Shown: positions 50,299 to 59,123 of the stretch, in pieces
How positions within the stretch are numbered: the first letter of the stretch is position 1
Layout: every line of letters starts with the position of its first letter
Notes under the pieces: generated by a model
What the model saw: only the letters and a program-made list of their open reading frames with translations
What the model was told of the DNA's origin: nothing
Databases searched by the model: none
Program-made: the position numbers and the translations under genes
Assembly: GCF_003116015.1 (NCBI RefSeq)
Contig: NZ_LGQZ01000076.1
Coordinates: 1-64,000, forward strand
DNA from: Azospirillum sp. TSO22-1
Lineage (GTDB): Bacteria > Pseudomonadota > Alphaproteobacteria > Azospirillales > Azospirillaceae
Reading direction: 5' to 3'
DNA: 64,000 nt

Positions 50299-51741
50299 AT
50301 GTCCGCCGGACGGCTCATCTTCCTGAACATCCGGGCGCTGGCGATCGCCAAGGTGCTCACCATGGCCTTCGGTCTGGTCGCCACCGCGTGGACGGCGCGC
50401 CACCTCGGCCCGGAGCATTACGGCTTCATCGGCTTCGGCACCGCGTTCATCGCCTACGCCGCGCTGTTCGTGAATCTCGGCCTGTCCACCTACGCGGTGC
50501 GCGAGATCGCCCGCGACCGCAGCCAGGCGAAGCGGATCGTCGACCACGTGCTGACCATCCGCGTGCTGCTCGCCGTCCTGGTCGGCGGGCTGTACGCGCT
50601 GATCGTCCACGCGCTGGACAAGCCGACGCTGGTCAAGGCGGTGCTGTGGGTGCAGATCGTCCAGCTGTTCGGGCAGGCGCTGATCATCGACTTCTACTAC
50701 CAGGGCACCGAGCGCATGGGCGTCATCGCCGGGCGCGAGGCCGGCAACGCCGTCGTCACCATGATCGCCACGCTGGCGCTGGTGCGCGGGCCGGAGGACG
50801 TGGTGATCGCCGCCGGCATCACCGCGCTGTCGGTGCTGTTCAACGCGCTCCTGGTCGTGGTCCGCTACACCCGCGAGTTCGGCGCGCCGCGCCCGCGCTT
50901 CGACTTCGGCGCGTGGCGCGTCATGCTGAGCGCGGCGGCGCCGATGGCGGTCAGCGTCTTCGCCTGGGCGATCTTCTCGCACCTCGACACGGTGATGCTC
51001 GGCTTCATGGCCGACAAGACGCAGGTCGGCTGGTACTCGGCCTCGTTCAAGGTGCTGATGCTGGCCTCCACCGCCGGCCACATCGTGATGAACAGCTTCC
51101 TGCCGCAGCTCGCCTCGGCCTATGGCGACCATGAACGGATGCGCGTGCGCATGCACGACTACGCCACCACCATGCTGGTGGTCGGCGCGCTGGCCTCGGC
51201 GACCGGGCTGACGCTGGCGCCGGAGATCCTGATGCTGTTCTTCGGCGAGGCCTACGCCCCGGCGGTCAACGCGCTGCGCCTGCTGATGGCGGCGCTGGGC
51301 GTCATCTACCTGAACATGGTGCTGGGCAACCCGCTGCTGGTCTGGCACCGGCAGACCGGCTACATGGCGGTGATCCTGACCGGCGGCGCGGTCAACGCGG
51401 CGCTCAATCTCTGGGCCATCCCGCGCTGGGGGATGGAGGGCTCCGCCGCCGCCACGCTGGCGTCGGAGCTGGTGTGCACCGCCGGCATGGCGTGGCTGCA
51501 CCGGCGCGCGGTCGGGCAGCTCTACCTGGGAATCGCGGCGCGGGCGGCGGCCTGCGCGCTGCTGGCGGTGGCCAGCTGGGTGCTGATCGGGCACCTGCTG
51601 CCGCAGGCGGTGCCGCGCCACCCGCTGGCGGTGCTGGCGGTGGGCGGAACCTGCATGGCGATGGTCTACGCGGCGGTGGTGCCGCTCGCCGGGCTGGTCG
51701 CGGTGTCGCGCCTGCGCCGGCTGGTCGGAGCCTCCGCATGA
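50299..51741 (+). CDS. Polysaccharide flippase (Wzx type)
   Basis: 480-residue membrane protein with about 12-14 hydrophobic helices of the MOP/polysaccharide-transport superfamily. N-terminal ALAIAKVLTMAFGLVATAWT and LGPEHYGFIGFGTAF are typical, and the second half repeats the pattern (MLGFMADKTQVGWYSASFKV). It would move lipid-linked repeat units to the periplasm for polymerisation. ATG 50299 is the natural start. Confidence 0.92.
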   Translation: MSAGRLIFLNIRALAIAKVLTMAFGLVATAWTARHLGPEHYGFIGFGTAFIAYAALFVNLGLSTYAVREIARDRSQAKRIVDHVLTIRVLLAVLVGGLYALIVHALDKPTLVKAVLWVQIVQLFGQALIIDFYYQGTERMGVIAGREAGNAVVTMIATLALVRGPEDVVIAAGITALSVLFNALLVVVRYTREFGAPRPRFDFGAWRVMLSAAAPMAVSVFAWAIFSHLDTVMLGFMADKTQVGWYSASFKVLMLASTAGHIVMNSFLPQLASAYGDHERMRVRMHDYATTMLVVGALASATGLTLAPEILMLFFGEAYAPAVNALRLLMAALGVIYLNMVLGNPLLVWHRQTGYMAVILTGGAVNAALNLWAIPRWGMEGSAAATLASELVCTAGMAWLHRRAVGQLYLGIAARAAACALLAVASWVLIGHLLPQAVPRHPLAVLAVGGTCMAMVYAAVVPLAGLVAVSRLRRLVGASA

Positions 51742-52018
51742 GGGTGATCCCAACCGGATAGGCAAGCCCGCGGACGGATGATGCCCGGCCGCGCCGCTTT
51801 GACCGCAAGTATATTTTCAGAATTCCTCTTGCAACACCGTCGATCATCCACCCAATGAGCTGCACAATCCAACTGTCTTCTCTTTCGGCACCTTCTAATT
51901 CATTGGAATAGTGGGAACAATCCTCTACTAAAAGCTGTTCGCAGCTGAGGCACTACGAGGCGACGCATGGGCAACGCCTTTCTGAGTATGGCGTCAATTT
52001 AGGCAGGGCCACGGACGA
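51742..52018. other. Lower-GC gap within the exopolysaccharide cluster
   Basis: 277 bases, visibly AT-richer than the surroundings (about 51800-51945 especially), with no gene. TTGACC at 51799-51804 could be a -35 with ATTCCT 17 bases on; this is weak. It probably contains the promoter of the dehydrogenase operon. Confidence 0.5.
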
Positions 52019-53374
52019 ATGCTTCCCAACTCCTTTCCCGACCGCAATGTCTGCGTGCTGGGTCTCGGCTATGTCGGCATGACGCTGGCGGTGGCGATGG
52101 CCGACGCGGGTTTCCAGGTGCACGGCGTGGAGATCCGCGGCGACATCCTGGACAAGCTGGCCCATGGCCTGCCCCACTTCCACGAGCCGGGCCTCGCCGA
52201 ACGGCTGCGCCACGTGCTGGGCCGCGGCCGCTTCAGCTTCGGCCGGACGCCGGAGTGCGAGCACCGGCACAGCGTCTACATCATCACGGTCGGCACCCCG
52301 CTGGACCGGATGGGCCGCGTGCGCACCGACATGATCGAGGCGGCGACCCGGCAGGTGGCCGAATGCCTGAACGACGGCGACATGGTCATCCTGCGCTCCA
52401 CGGTGAAGCTCGGCACCACGCGCGGCGTCGTGAAGCCGATCCTCGACGCGTCGGGCAAGCGCTTCGACATCGCCTTCTGCCCGGAGCGCACGCTGGAAGG
52501 CCAGGCGCTGGTCGAGCTGGAGCAGCTGCCGCAGATCATCGGCGCCGAGAGCATGGACGTGGCGGCGCGCGCCTCGCAGATCTTCGGCTTCCTGACGCCG
52601 ACCACGGTCAAGGTCTCGACGCCGGAGACGGCGGAGCTGATCAAGCTGGTGGACAACACCTACCGCGACGTCACCTTCGCCTTCTCCAACGAGATCGCCC
52701 GGCTGTGCAACAGCCTGGAGATCAGCGCGGCGGAGGTGGTGCGGGCCGGCAAGCTGGGCTACCCGCGCACCAACCTGCCGCTGCCCGGCCCGGTCGGCGG
52801 CCCGTGCCTGGAGAAGGACCCGCACATCCTGATCGAGGGCGCCCGCGAGCACGGCGTCGAGCTGGAGATCACCGCCGCCGGCCGCCACGTCAACGAGGCC
52901 CAGCCGCATGAGGTCGCGGGCTTCCTGCACAGCCTCGCCAACTCCATGCAGGGCTTCCCCAGGGAGCCGACGATCAGCCTGATGGGCCTCGCCTTCAAGG
53001 GCCGGCCGGAGACGGACGACCTGCGCGGCACCATGGCGAAGCCGGTGTTCGACGAGCTGCGCGCCCGCTTCCCGGCCGCGCGCTGGCGCGGCTTCGACGC
53101 GGTGGTGGCGCCGGAGCAGATCCGCGCCTTCGGCCTGGAGCCGGCGGCGAGCATGGACGGCGCCGTGCGCGGCGCCAACCTGGCGGTGATCCTCAACAAC
53201 CACCCGGTCTTCACCAGCATGCCGCTGCCCGATCTGGCGAGCCGCATGGACCGGCCGGGCTTCATCTACGACTTCTGGAACAACTTCAACAGCCGCGAGG
53301 TCGATCTCCCCGAGGGCACCGCGTACATCGCGCTGGGCGGCCACGGGGCGGTGCGCTTCGCGCACGCGGGGTGA
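52019..53374 (+). CDS. Nucleotide-sugar (UDP-sugar) dehydrogenase
   Basis: NAD-dependent four-electron oxidation of a UDP-sugar to the uronic acid (UDP-glucose/ManNAc dehydrogenase family). The Rossmann start VCVLGLGYVGMTLAVAMADA and catalytic Cys263 in GPVGGPCLEKDP are intact, as is GLAFKGRPETDDLRGT. The FCPERTLEGQALVELEQL version resembles WecC-type enzymes more than UDP-glucose dehydrogenase. 451 aa. Provides an acidic sugar for the polymer. Confidence 0.92.
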   Translation: MLPNSFPDRNVCVLGLGYVGMTLAVAMADAGFQVHGVEIRGDILDKLAHGLPHFHEPGLAERLRHVLGRGRFSFGRTPECEHRHSVYIITVGTPLDRMGRVRTDMIEAATRQVAECLNDGDMVILRSTVKLGTTRGVVKPILDASGKRFDIAFCPERTLEGQALVELEQLPQIIGAESMDVAARASQIFGFLTPTTVKVSTPETAELIKLVDNTYRDVTFAFSNEIARLCNSLEISAAEVVRAGKLGYPRTNLPLPGPVGGPCLEKDPHILIEGAREHGVELEITAAGRHVNEAQPHEVAGFLHSLANSMQGFPREPTISLMGLAFKGRPETDDLRGTMAKPVFDELRARFPAARWRGFDAVVAPEQIRAFGLEPAASMDGAVRGANLAVILNNHPVFTSMPLPDLASRMDRPGFIYDFWNNFNSREVDLPEGTAYIALGGHGAVRFAHAG

Positions 53375-53381
53375 GGGGGCG

Positions 53382-54374
53382 ATGACGCACTATCTCGTCA
53401 CCGGCGGCAGCGGCTTCATCGGCGCCGCGCTGGTCCGCCGCCTGCTGAACGACGGGCACCGCGTCCGCGTGCTCGACGACAACTCGCGCGGCCACATGGG
53501 CCGGCTCGCCGGCATCGCCGACAGCGTCGAGTTCATCGGCGGCGACATCCGCGACGCCGACACCGTGCGCACCGCGGTGCGCGGCACCGACGCGGTGCTG
53601 CACCTCGCCGCCGTCAACGGCACCCGGCACTTCTACGAGAAGCCGGAGGTGGTGCTGGACGTCGGCGTGCGCGGCATGCTGAACGTGCTGGACGCCTGCC
53701 GGGCCGGGGGCGTGGGCACCCTCGTCCTCGCCTCGTCGTCGGAGGCGTACCAGACGCCGCCGGTGGTGCCGACGCCGGAGGACGTGCCGCTGGTGGTGCC
53801 GGACGTGCTGAACCCCCGCTATTCCTACGGCGGGTCGAAGCTGATCTCCGAGCTGCTGGCGGTGAACTGGGGACGCACCGGCTTCGACCGCGTCGCCATC
53901 TTCCGCCCGCACAACGTCTACGGCCCCGACATGGGGTGGGAGCACGTGGTGCCGGAGTTCGTGCGCCGCGCCGTCGCCGCCATGGCCCTCAGTCCGCCGC
54001 GCGGCCCGGTGGCCTTCCCGATCCAGGGCGACGGCACGCAGACGCGCGCCTTCGTGCACATCGACGACGCGGTGGACGGCATCGTCACGGTGATCGACAA
54101 AGGCGAGCACCTCGGCGTCTACCACGTCGGCAATCCGGAGGAGGTCAGCGTCGGCGACCTCGCCCGCCGGGTGGTGGCCTGCTTCGGCCGCGAGGCGGAG
54201 GTCATCGCCGGCCCGCCCGCCCCCGGCGGCACCGGCCGCCGCTGCCCGGACATCGGCCGCCTGGAGCGTCTCGGCTACCGCCCGCGCGTCCCGCTGGCGG
54301 AGGGCTTGCCGGGCGTCGTCGACTGGTACGCCCAGCGCATCGCCGGCGACGCGCCGCTGCGGGCGGCGGAGTAG
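53382..54374 (+). CDS. NAD-dependent sugar epimerase/dehydratase (SDR)
   Basis: 330-residue extended SDR enzyme: GGSGFIGAALVRRLLNDGH (NAD site), ASSSEAYQTPP (Ser region) and YSYGGSKLISELL (Tyr-X3-Lys). Typical members epimerise or dehydrate UDP-/dTDP-sugars. Product not decidable. Begins 7 bases after the dehydrogenase stop, so the two are probably co-translated. Confidence 0.9.
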   Translation: MTHYLVTGGSGFIGAALVRRLLNDGHRVRVLDDNSRGHMGRLAGIADSVEFIGGDIRDADTVRTAVRGTDAVLHLAAVNGTRHFYEKPEVVLDVGVRGMLNVLDACRAGGVGTLVLASSSEAYQTPPVVPTPEDVPLVVPDVLNPRYSYGGSKLISELLAVNWGRTGFDRVAIFRPHNVYGPDMGWEHVVPEFVRRAVAAMALSPPRGPVAFPIQGDGTQTRAFVHIDDAVDGIVTVIDKGEHLGVYHVGNPEEVSVGDLARRVVACFGREAEVIAGPPAPGGTGRRCPDIGRLERLGYRPRVPLAEGLPGVVDWYAQRIAGDAPLRAAE

Positions 54375-54384
54375 TGAGCGAGCA

Positions 54385-54480
54385 TTGCCCCCACCCCATC
54401 CCTCCCCCGCTTCGCAGGGGAGGGGGTCTGACGCTCTCCCCTCCCTTGCGAAGCGGGGGAGGGGTCGGGGGTGGGGGCAA
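54385..54480. repeat. REPIN-like palindrome doublet, copy 3
   Basis: Starts TTGCCCCCACCCC and ends GGGGGTGGGGGCAA. The inner arms are CCCTCCCCCGCTTCGCAGGG and its complement, with a loop (GTCTGACGCTCTC region) unlike copies 1 and 2. It fills most of the gap between the epimerase and fcl. Confidence 0.93.
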
Positions 54481-54513
54481 GCGACGGCGAGGAAGGATTC
54501 AGGAAACCACACC

Positions 54514-55473
54514 ATGACCATGCATCAGGACAGCCGCATCTTCGTCGCCGGGCACCGCGGGCTGGTGGGATCGGCGATCCTCCGGCAGCTCGCCGCGGAG
54601 GGCCACGCCAACCTCGTGACGCGCACCCGCGCCGAGCTGGACCTGACCGACCAGGCCGCCGTGCGCGCCTTCTTCGACCGCGAGAAGATCGAGCACGTCT
54701 TCCTCGCCGCCGCGCGGGTCGGCGGCATCCTCGCCAACGAGCGGCAGGGGGCGGACTTCATCCGCGACAACCTGCTGATCCAGACCAACGTCATCGACGC
54801 GGCGTGGCGGGCGGGGGTGGGCAAGCTGCTGTTCCTCGGTTCGTCCTGCATCTACCCGCGCCTCGCCGAGCAGCCGATGCGCGAGGACGCGCTGCTGACC
54901 GGCGCGCTGGAGCCCAGCAACAAGCCCTACGCCGTCGCCAAGATCGCCGGCATCACCATGTGCCAGGCCTACCGCAAGCAGCACGGCTTCAACGCCATCT
55001 GCGGGCAGCCGGCCAACCTCTACGGCCCCGGCGACCATTTCGAGCCGGAGTCCTCGCACGTGCTGCCCGGCCTGATCCGCCGCTTCCACGACGCCAAGGT
55101 GGCGGGGGCGCCCAGCGTCACGCTGTGGGGCACCGGCACGCCGCGGCGCGAGTTCCTGTACGTGGACGACATGGCCGACGCCTGCATCCACCTGATGCGG
55201 CATTATGACGAGGGCGAGCTGATCAATCTCGGCACCGGCGAGGACATCGCCATCCGCGACCTGGCCGAGCTGGTGCGCGAGACCGTCGGCTACGCCGGCC
55301 GCATCGAGCAGGACCTGACCAAGCCCGACGGCCACCCGCGCAAGGTGGTGGACGTGACCCGGCTGACCGCCATCGGATGGCGCGCCCGGATGCCGCTGGA
55401 CGAGGGCATCCGGCGCACCTACGCGTGGTTCCTGGGGAACGGCGCCGCCCCCTACGCCGCGGCGGCGGAGTGA
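54514..55473 (+). CDS. fcl: GDP-L-fucose synthase
   Basis: Converts GDP-4-keto-6-deoxymannose to GDP-L-fucose. AGHRGLVGSAILRQL (NADP site), LGSSCIYPRLAEQPM, and KPYAVAKIAGITMCQAYRKQ (Tyr-X3-Lys) are diagnostic, with WGTGTPRREFLYVDDMADA near the end. 319 aa. No GDP-mannose dehydratase (gmd) is in view; it must be elsewhere. Implies fucose or a related deoxy-sugar in the polymer. Confidence 0.95.
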   Translation: MTMHQDSRIFVAGHRGLVGSAILRQLAAEGHANLVTRTRAELDLTDQAAVRAFFDREKIEHVFLAAARVGGILANERQGADFIRDNLLIQTNVIDAAWRAGVGKLLFLGSSCIYPRLAEQPMREDALLTGALEPSNKPYAVAKIAGITMCQAYRKQHGFNAICGQPANLYGPGDHFEPESSHVLPGLIRRFHDAKVAGAPSVTLWGTGTPRREFLYVDDMADACIHLMRHYDEGELINLGTGEDIAIRDLAELVRETVGYAGRIEQDLTKPDGHPRKVVDVTRLTAIGWRARMPLDEGIRRTYAWFLGNGAAPYAAAAE

Positions 55474-55477
55474 GGCG

Positions 55478-56746
55478 ATGCCCGACACCGCCCTGCGCGC
55501 CCCGGCGGCGACCCGCCCGACGCTCGACCAGGTCGCCGTGCCGCCGGCGGTGCTGCTGGTCGCCATGAGCTATTGGCCGGAGCCGGCCGGCAGCGCGCCG
55601 ATGATGACCGACCTCGCCACCTCGTTCGCGGCGGCGGGGGCGGCGACGACCGTCCTGACCGCGCGCCCCAACTACCCGGGCCAGCAGGTCTATCCCGAGT
55701 ACGCGGACGGCCGCCGCGACGGCGAGGTGGCCGACGGCGTGCGCATCGAACGCTTCCTGACCATCCCGCCGAAGGGCGGCGGCCTGCGTGCCCGCTTCCT
55801 GCACGAGGGCGTGCTGCATTCCGGCTTCATGACGGCGCGGGCCGGCGGGCGGGTGCCGGCGCACCGGGCGGTGCTGTCGCTGTGCCCGTCGATCTTCAGC
55901 GTCGCCGTCGCCGACCGCTGCACGGCGCCCGGCGGCCGGCACGTCGCCGTCGTGCACGACATCCAGAGCGGGCTGGCCGGCGCGCTCGGCCTCGGCGGCG
56001 GGCTGGCGGTGAGGGCGCTGCGGGCGGTCGAGCGGCTGGCGCTGAACCGCGCCGACGCCGTGGTGGTGCTGTCCGAGCCGATGCGCGCGGTGCTGCGCGA
56101 CCTCGGCGTCACCGTGCCGGTCCACGTCATCCCGCCCTACGTCGACACCGACCGCATCCATCCCCTGCCCCGCCTGCCCGACCGGCCGCCGACCGTGCTG
56201 TACAGCGGCGCCTTCGCCCGCAAGCAGGGGCTGGAGGTGGTGCTGGACATGGCGGTCATCCTGCACGCCCGCATGCCCGGGGCGCGCGTCGTGCTGCGCG
56301 GCCAGGGCGGCATCGAGGCGGAGCTGCGCGAACGGGCCGGGCGCATGGCGCTGCCCAACCTGTCGTTCGAGCCGTTGACCCCCGGCCACCGGCTGAACGA
56401 GGGGCTGGCCGAGGGCGACGTGCACCTCGTGCCGCAACGCCCGGAGGGGGCGGCCTTCGCCATGCCCGGGAAGGCGGTGACCATCATGGCCGCCGGCCGG
56501 CCGTTCGTCTGCACCTGCGAGGCGGGCTCGGCGCTGGAGCGGCTGGGCGCCGAGGTCGGCGCCTTCCGCTGCGTGCCGCCGGGCGACGCCGGGGCGATGG
56601 CGGAGGCGGTGGCGCAGCTGCTCGACAACCCGGCGGTGTGCGCCGCCATGGGCCGCCGCGGCCGCGCCTGGGCGGAGGAGAACGCGTCGCGCCCGGTGAC
56701 GCTGGCGCGCTACGCGCGGCTGCTGATGGGGGAGGAGGGGCGATGA
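55478..56746 (+). CDS. Glycosyltransferase family 4 (WcaI-like)
   Basis: 422-residue GT-B enzyme. N-terminal LVAMSYWPEPAGSAPMMTDLATSF and TARPNYPGQQVYPEY match colanic-acid-type WcaI; the C-terminal half has VLYSGAFARKQGLEVVLDMA and MPGKAVTIMAAGRPFVC. It adds a sugar to the lipid-linked unit; donor unknown. Stop overlaps the next gene (ATGA). Confidence 0.9.
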   Translation: MPDTALRAPAATRPTLDQVAVPPAVLLVAMSYWPEPAGSAPMMTDLATSFAAAGAATTVLTARPNYPGQQVYPEYADGRRDGEVADGVRIERFLTIPPKGGGLRARFLHEGVLHSGFMTARAGGRVPAHRAVLSLCPSIFSVAVADRCTAPGGRHVAVVHDIQSGLAGALGLGGGLAVRALRAVERLALNRADAVVVLSEPMRAVLRDLGVTVPVHVIPPYVDTDRIHPLPRLPDRPPTVLYSGAFARKQGLEVVLDMAVILHARMPGARVVLRGQGGIEAELRERAGRMALPNLSFEPLTPGHRLNEGLAEGDVHLVPQRPEGAAFAMPGKAVTIMAAGRPFVCTCEAGSALERLGAEVGAFRCVPPGDAGAMAEAVAQLLDNPAVCAAMGRRGRAWAEENASRPVTLARYARLLMGEEGR

Positions 56747-57945
56747 GCGGCGTCCGCAAACCCGCCCTGGTCTTCTCCTGGGAGATGTTCGGCCCCTACC
56801 ACATGGACCGGCTGGAGGCGGTCGGCCGGCGCCTCGGCGACCGGTTCGACGTGGTCGGGCTGGAGATCGGCTCGAAGAGCCACACCTACGCCTGGGACTC
56901 CACCGGGCAGGGCCGGCACTTCCGCAAGATCACCCTGTTCCCCGGCCGCTCCAAGGACCAGGTGGCGTGGCCCGTAATCTACGCCGCGCTGGCGCGCGCA
57001 TGCCTCGGGCTTCGTCCGCATGCGGCCTTCCTGTGCAACTACGAGGACCCGGACGTCTTCGCGCTGGCGGTGACGCTGCGCGCCATGGGCCGCCGCCTCG
57101 TCGCCATGCAGGCGTCGAAGTTCGACGACAAGCCGCGCTTCCTGACGCGCGAGCTGGGCAAGGCGCTGTTCTACGCGCCCTATCAGGCCGGCCTCGCCGG
57201 CAGCGAGCGCACGCGCGACTACCTGCGCCTGCTGGGCATCCCGGGGGAGCGGATCTTCCTCGGCTACGACACGCTGTCGCTGGACCGCATCCGCGCGTTG
57301 GCCGGCACGCCGCCCGCCCCGGACGGTACGCCGTGGACCGGGCGGCACTTCACCATCATCGCCCGCTTCGTGCCGAAGAAGAACCTGCTGCGCGCCGTCG
57401 AGGCCTACGCGCTCTACCGCGACCTCGCCGGCGCCGGTGCCCGGCCGCTGCACCTCTGCGGCTCCGGCCCGCTGGAGGCGGAGCTGCGCGCCGCGGTCGA
57501 GCGGCACGGGCTGGCCGGACACGTGATCTTCCGCGGCTTCCTTCAGGAGAAGGGCATCGCCGAAACGCTGGGCACCACGCTGGCGCTGCTGCTGCCCTCC
57601 ACCGAGGAGCAGTTCGGGCTGGTGGTCAACGAGGCGCTGGCCATGGGCCTGCCGGTGGTGCTGTCCGACGTCTGCGGGGCGCGCGACCTGCTGGTGCGCC
57701 AGGGCGTCAACGGCCACGTGGTCGAGCCCGACAACCCGGAGGGCCTCGCCCGCGCCATGCTGGCGCTGTCCGGCGACGAGGCGGAGTGGCAGCGCATGAG
57801 CCTCGCCGGCCGCGCCTTCCAGCCGGTCGCCGACGCCGGCCATTTCGCCGAGGCGGTGGAGAAGGCGCTGGCCAGCCTGAACGCCCTGCCGGAATCCGCC
57901 CCGCTGCCGACAAGCCTGCCCGCCGCGCGCCGGAGCGAGGGATGA
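56743..57945 (+). CDS. Glycosyltransferase family 4
   Basis: 400-residue GT-B retaining transferase: FTIIARFVPKKNLLRAVEAY marks the C-terminal Rossmann half, and STEEQFGLVVNEALAMGLPV carries the E-X7-E donor-binding motif. The N-terminal half is acceptor specific and not assignable. Overlaps both neighbours by 4 bases, so it belongs to a translationally coupled string of transferases. Confidence 0.9.
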   Translation: MSGVRKPALVFSWEMFGPYHMDRLEAVGRRLGDRFDVVGLEIGSKSHTYAWDSTGQGRHFRKITLFPGRSKDQVAWPVIYAALARACLGLRPHAAFLCNYEDPDVFALAVTLRAMGRRLVAMQASKFDDKPRFLTRELGKALFYAPYQAGLAGSERTRDYLRLLGIPGERIFLGYDTLSLDRIRALAGTPPAPDGTPWTGRHFTIIARFVPKKNLLRAVEAYALYRDLAGAGARPLHLCGSGPLEAELRAAVERHGLAGHVIFRGFLQEKGIAETLGTTLALLLPSTEEQFGLVVNEALAMGLPVVLSDVCGARDLLVRQGVNGHVVEPDNPEGLARAMLALSGDEAEWQRMSLAGRAFQPVADAGHFAEAVEKALASLNALPESAPLPTSLPAARRSEG

Positions 57946-59120
57946 GCCGCATGCCGACCCGCCGCGCGCCCGCATCCCCCTGGATCATCGTCGCCGGCCG
58001 CCTGCCGCCGCCCATCGACGGCATGGCCCGCGTCACCACCCTGGTGCTGGAGCGGCTGCGCCGGCACGGCACTGTGCGCGCCGCCAACCTGTCGCCCGGC
58101 CACAACGGGCGGGGGCCGCTGTACCACGCGGTGAAGGCCAGCCGGGTGCTGTGGGCGGCCTTGCAGCTGTGGGCCGGCGCCATGCGCGCCGACAAGCGGC
58201 TGTACATGCCGGCCGACGCCGGGCTGGGCTGCTGGTACACGATCTTCCTGCTGGGGGTGGCGCGGCTGCTCGGCTACGCGCTGTTCGTGCATCACCACTC
58301 CTACGCGTACCTGACGAAGCGCAAGGCGCGCATGGCGCTGCTGACCCGCGTCGCCGGGCCGCGCTGCCGGCACATCCTGCTGTCGCCGGCCATGCAGGCG
58401 CGGTTCCAGGCGCTGTACCCGGCGGCACGGCAGGGGGTGGTGCTGTCCAACGCCATCTTCACGCCGCCGGACGAGGCCCCCGCCCCGCTGCGCCGCAGCC
58501 ACGGCGCGCTGCGCCTGGGGCACCTGTCCAACCTGTGCATGGACAAGGGGCTGGACACGCTGTTCTCGCTGCTGCGCGCCCTGCTGGACGAGGGCGTCCC
58601 GGCCAAGCTGGTGCTCGCCGGGCCGGGCCTCGGCCGCATGGACGAGGCGCTGATCGCCGCCGGCCTCTACGAGTTCGGCGACGCGGTGGAGTACCTCGGC
58701 CCCCTCGACGGCGAGGCCAAGGAGGCGTTCTACCGCGGCATCGACGTCTTCGTCTTCCCGACCCGCTACCGCAACGAGGCGCAGCCGCTGGTGCTGTTCG
58801 AGGCGCTGGCGGCCGGCGTGCCGGCGCTGGCCTTTGCGCGCGGCTGCATCGCCGGCGACCTCGGCCCCGGTCCCGCCGGGCGCGTGGTGCCGGTGGACGA
58901 GGACTTCGTGCGGGCGGTGCTGCCGACGCTGCGCACCTGGGCCGCCGACCGCGAGGCGCTGCACCGCTCCGCCCAGGCCGCGCTGGCCCGCGCCCAAGCC
59001 GCGCACGAGCAGAGCCGCGAGGGCCTGGAGCGCCTGGTGGCGATGCTGATCGGCCCGGTGCCGCAGCCCGAACCCGCGCGCCGCGAGCGCGAGGCCGCCC
59101 CCGCGCCGCGGTCGCTGTAG
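57942..59120 (+). CDS. Glycosyltransferase family 4-like
   Basis: 392-residue GT-B protein. IIVAGRLPPPIDGMARVTTL is a typical N-terminus; LRLGHLSNLCMDKGLDTLFS and FPTRYRNEAQPLVLFEALAA (E-X7-E-like) mark the donor half. Ends with a charged Glu/Arg/Pro-rich tail. Converges on the beta-helix gene with a 3-base gap. Confidence 0.87.
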   Translation: MSRMPTRRAPASPWIIVAGRLPPPIDGMARVTTLVLERLRRHGTVRAANLSPGHNGRGPLYHAVKASRVLWAALQLWAGAMRADKRLYMPADAGLGCWYTIFLLGVARLLGYALFVHHHSYAYLTKRKARMALLTRVAGPRCRHILLSPAMQARFQALYPAARQGVVLSNAIFTPPDEAPAPLRRSHGALRLGHLSNLCMDKGLDTLFSLLRALLDEGVPAKLVLAGPGLGRMDEALIAAGLYEFGDAVEYLGPLDGEAKEAFYRGIDVFVFPTRYRNEAQPLVLFEALAAGVPALAFARGCIAGDLGPGPAGRVVPVDEDFVRAVLPTLRTWAADREALHRSAQAALARAQAAHEQSREGLERLVAMLIGPVPQPEPARREREAAPAPRSL

Positions 59121-59123
59121 GGT

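Noticed and set aside
47856..51134. 1092-codon plus-strand frame overlapping the BY-kinase and flippase
   Set aside because: Out of frame with both real proteins and low in complexity.
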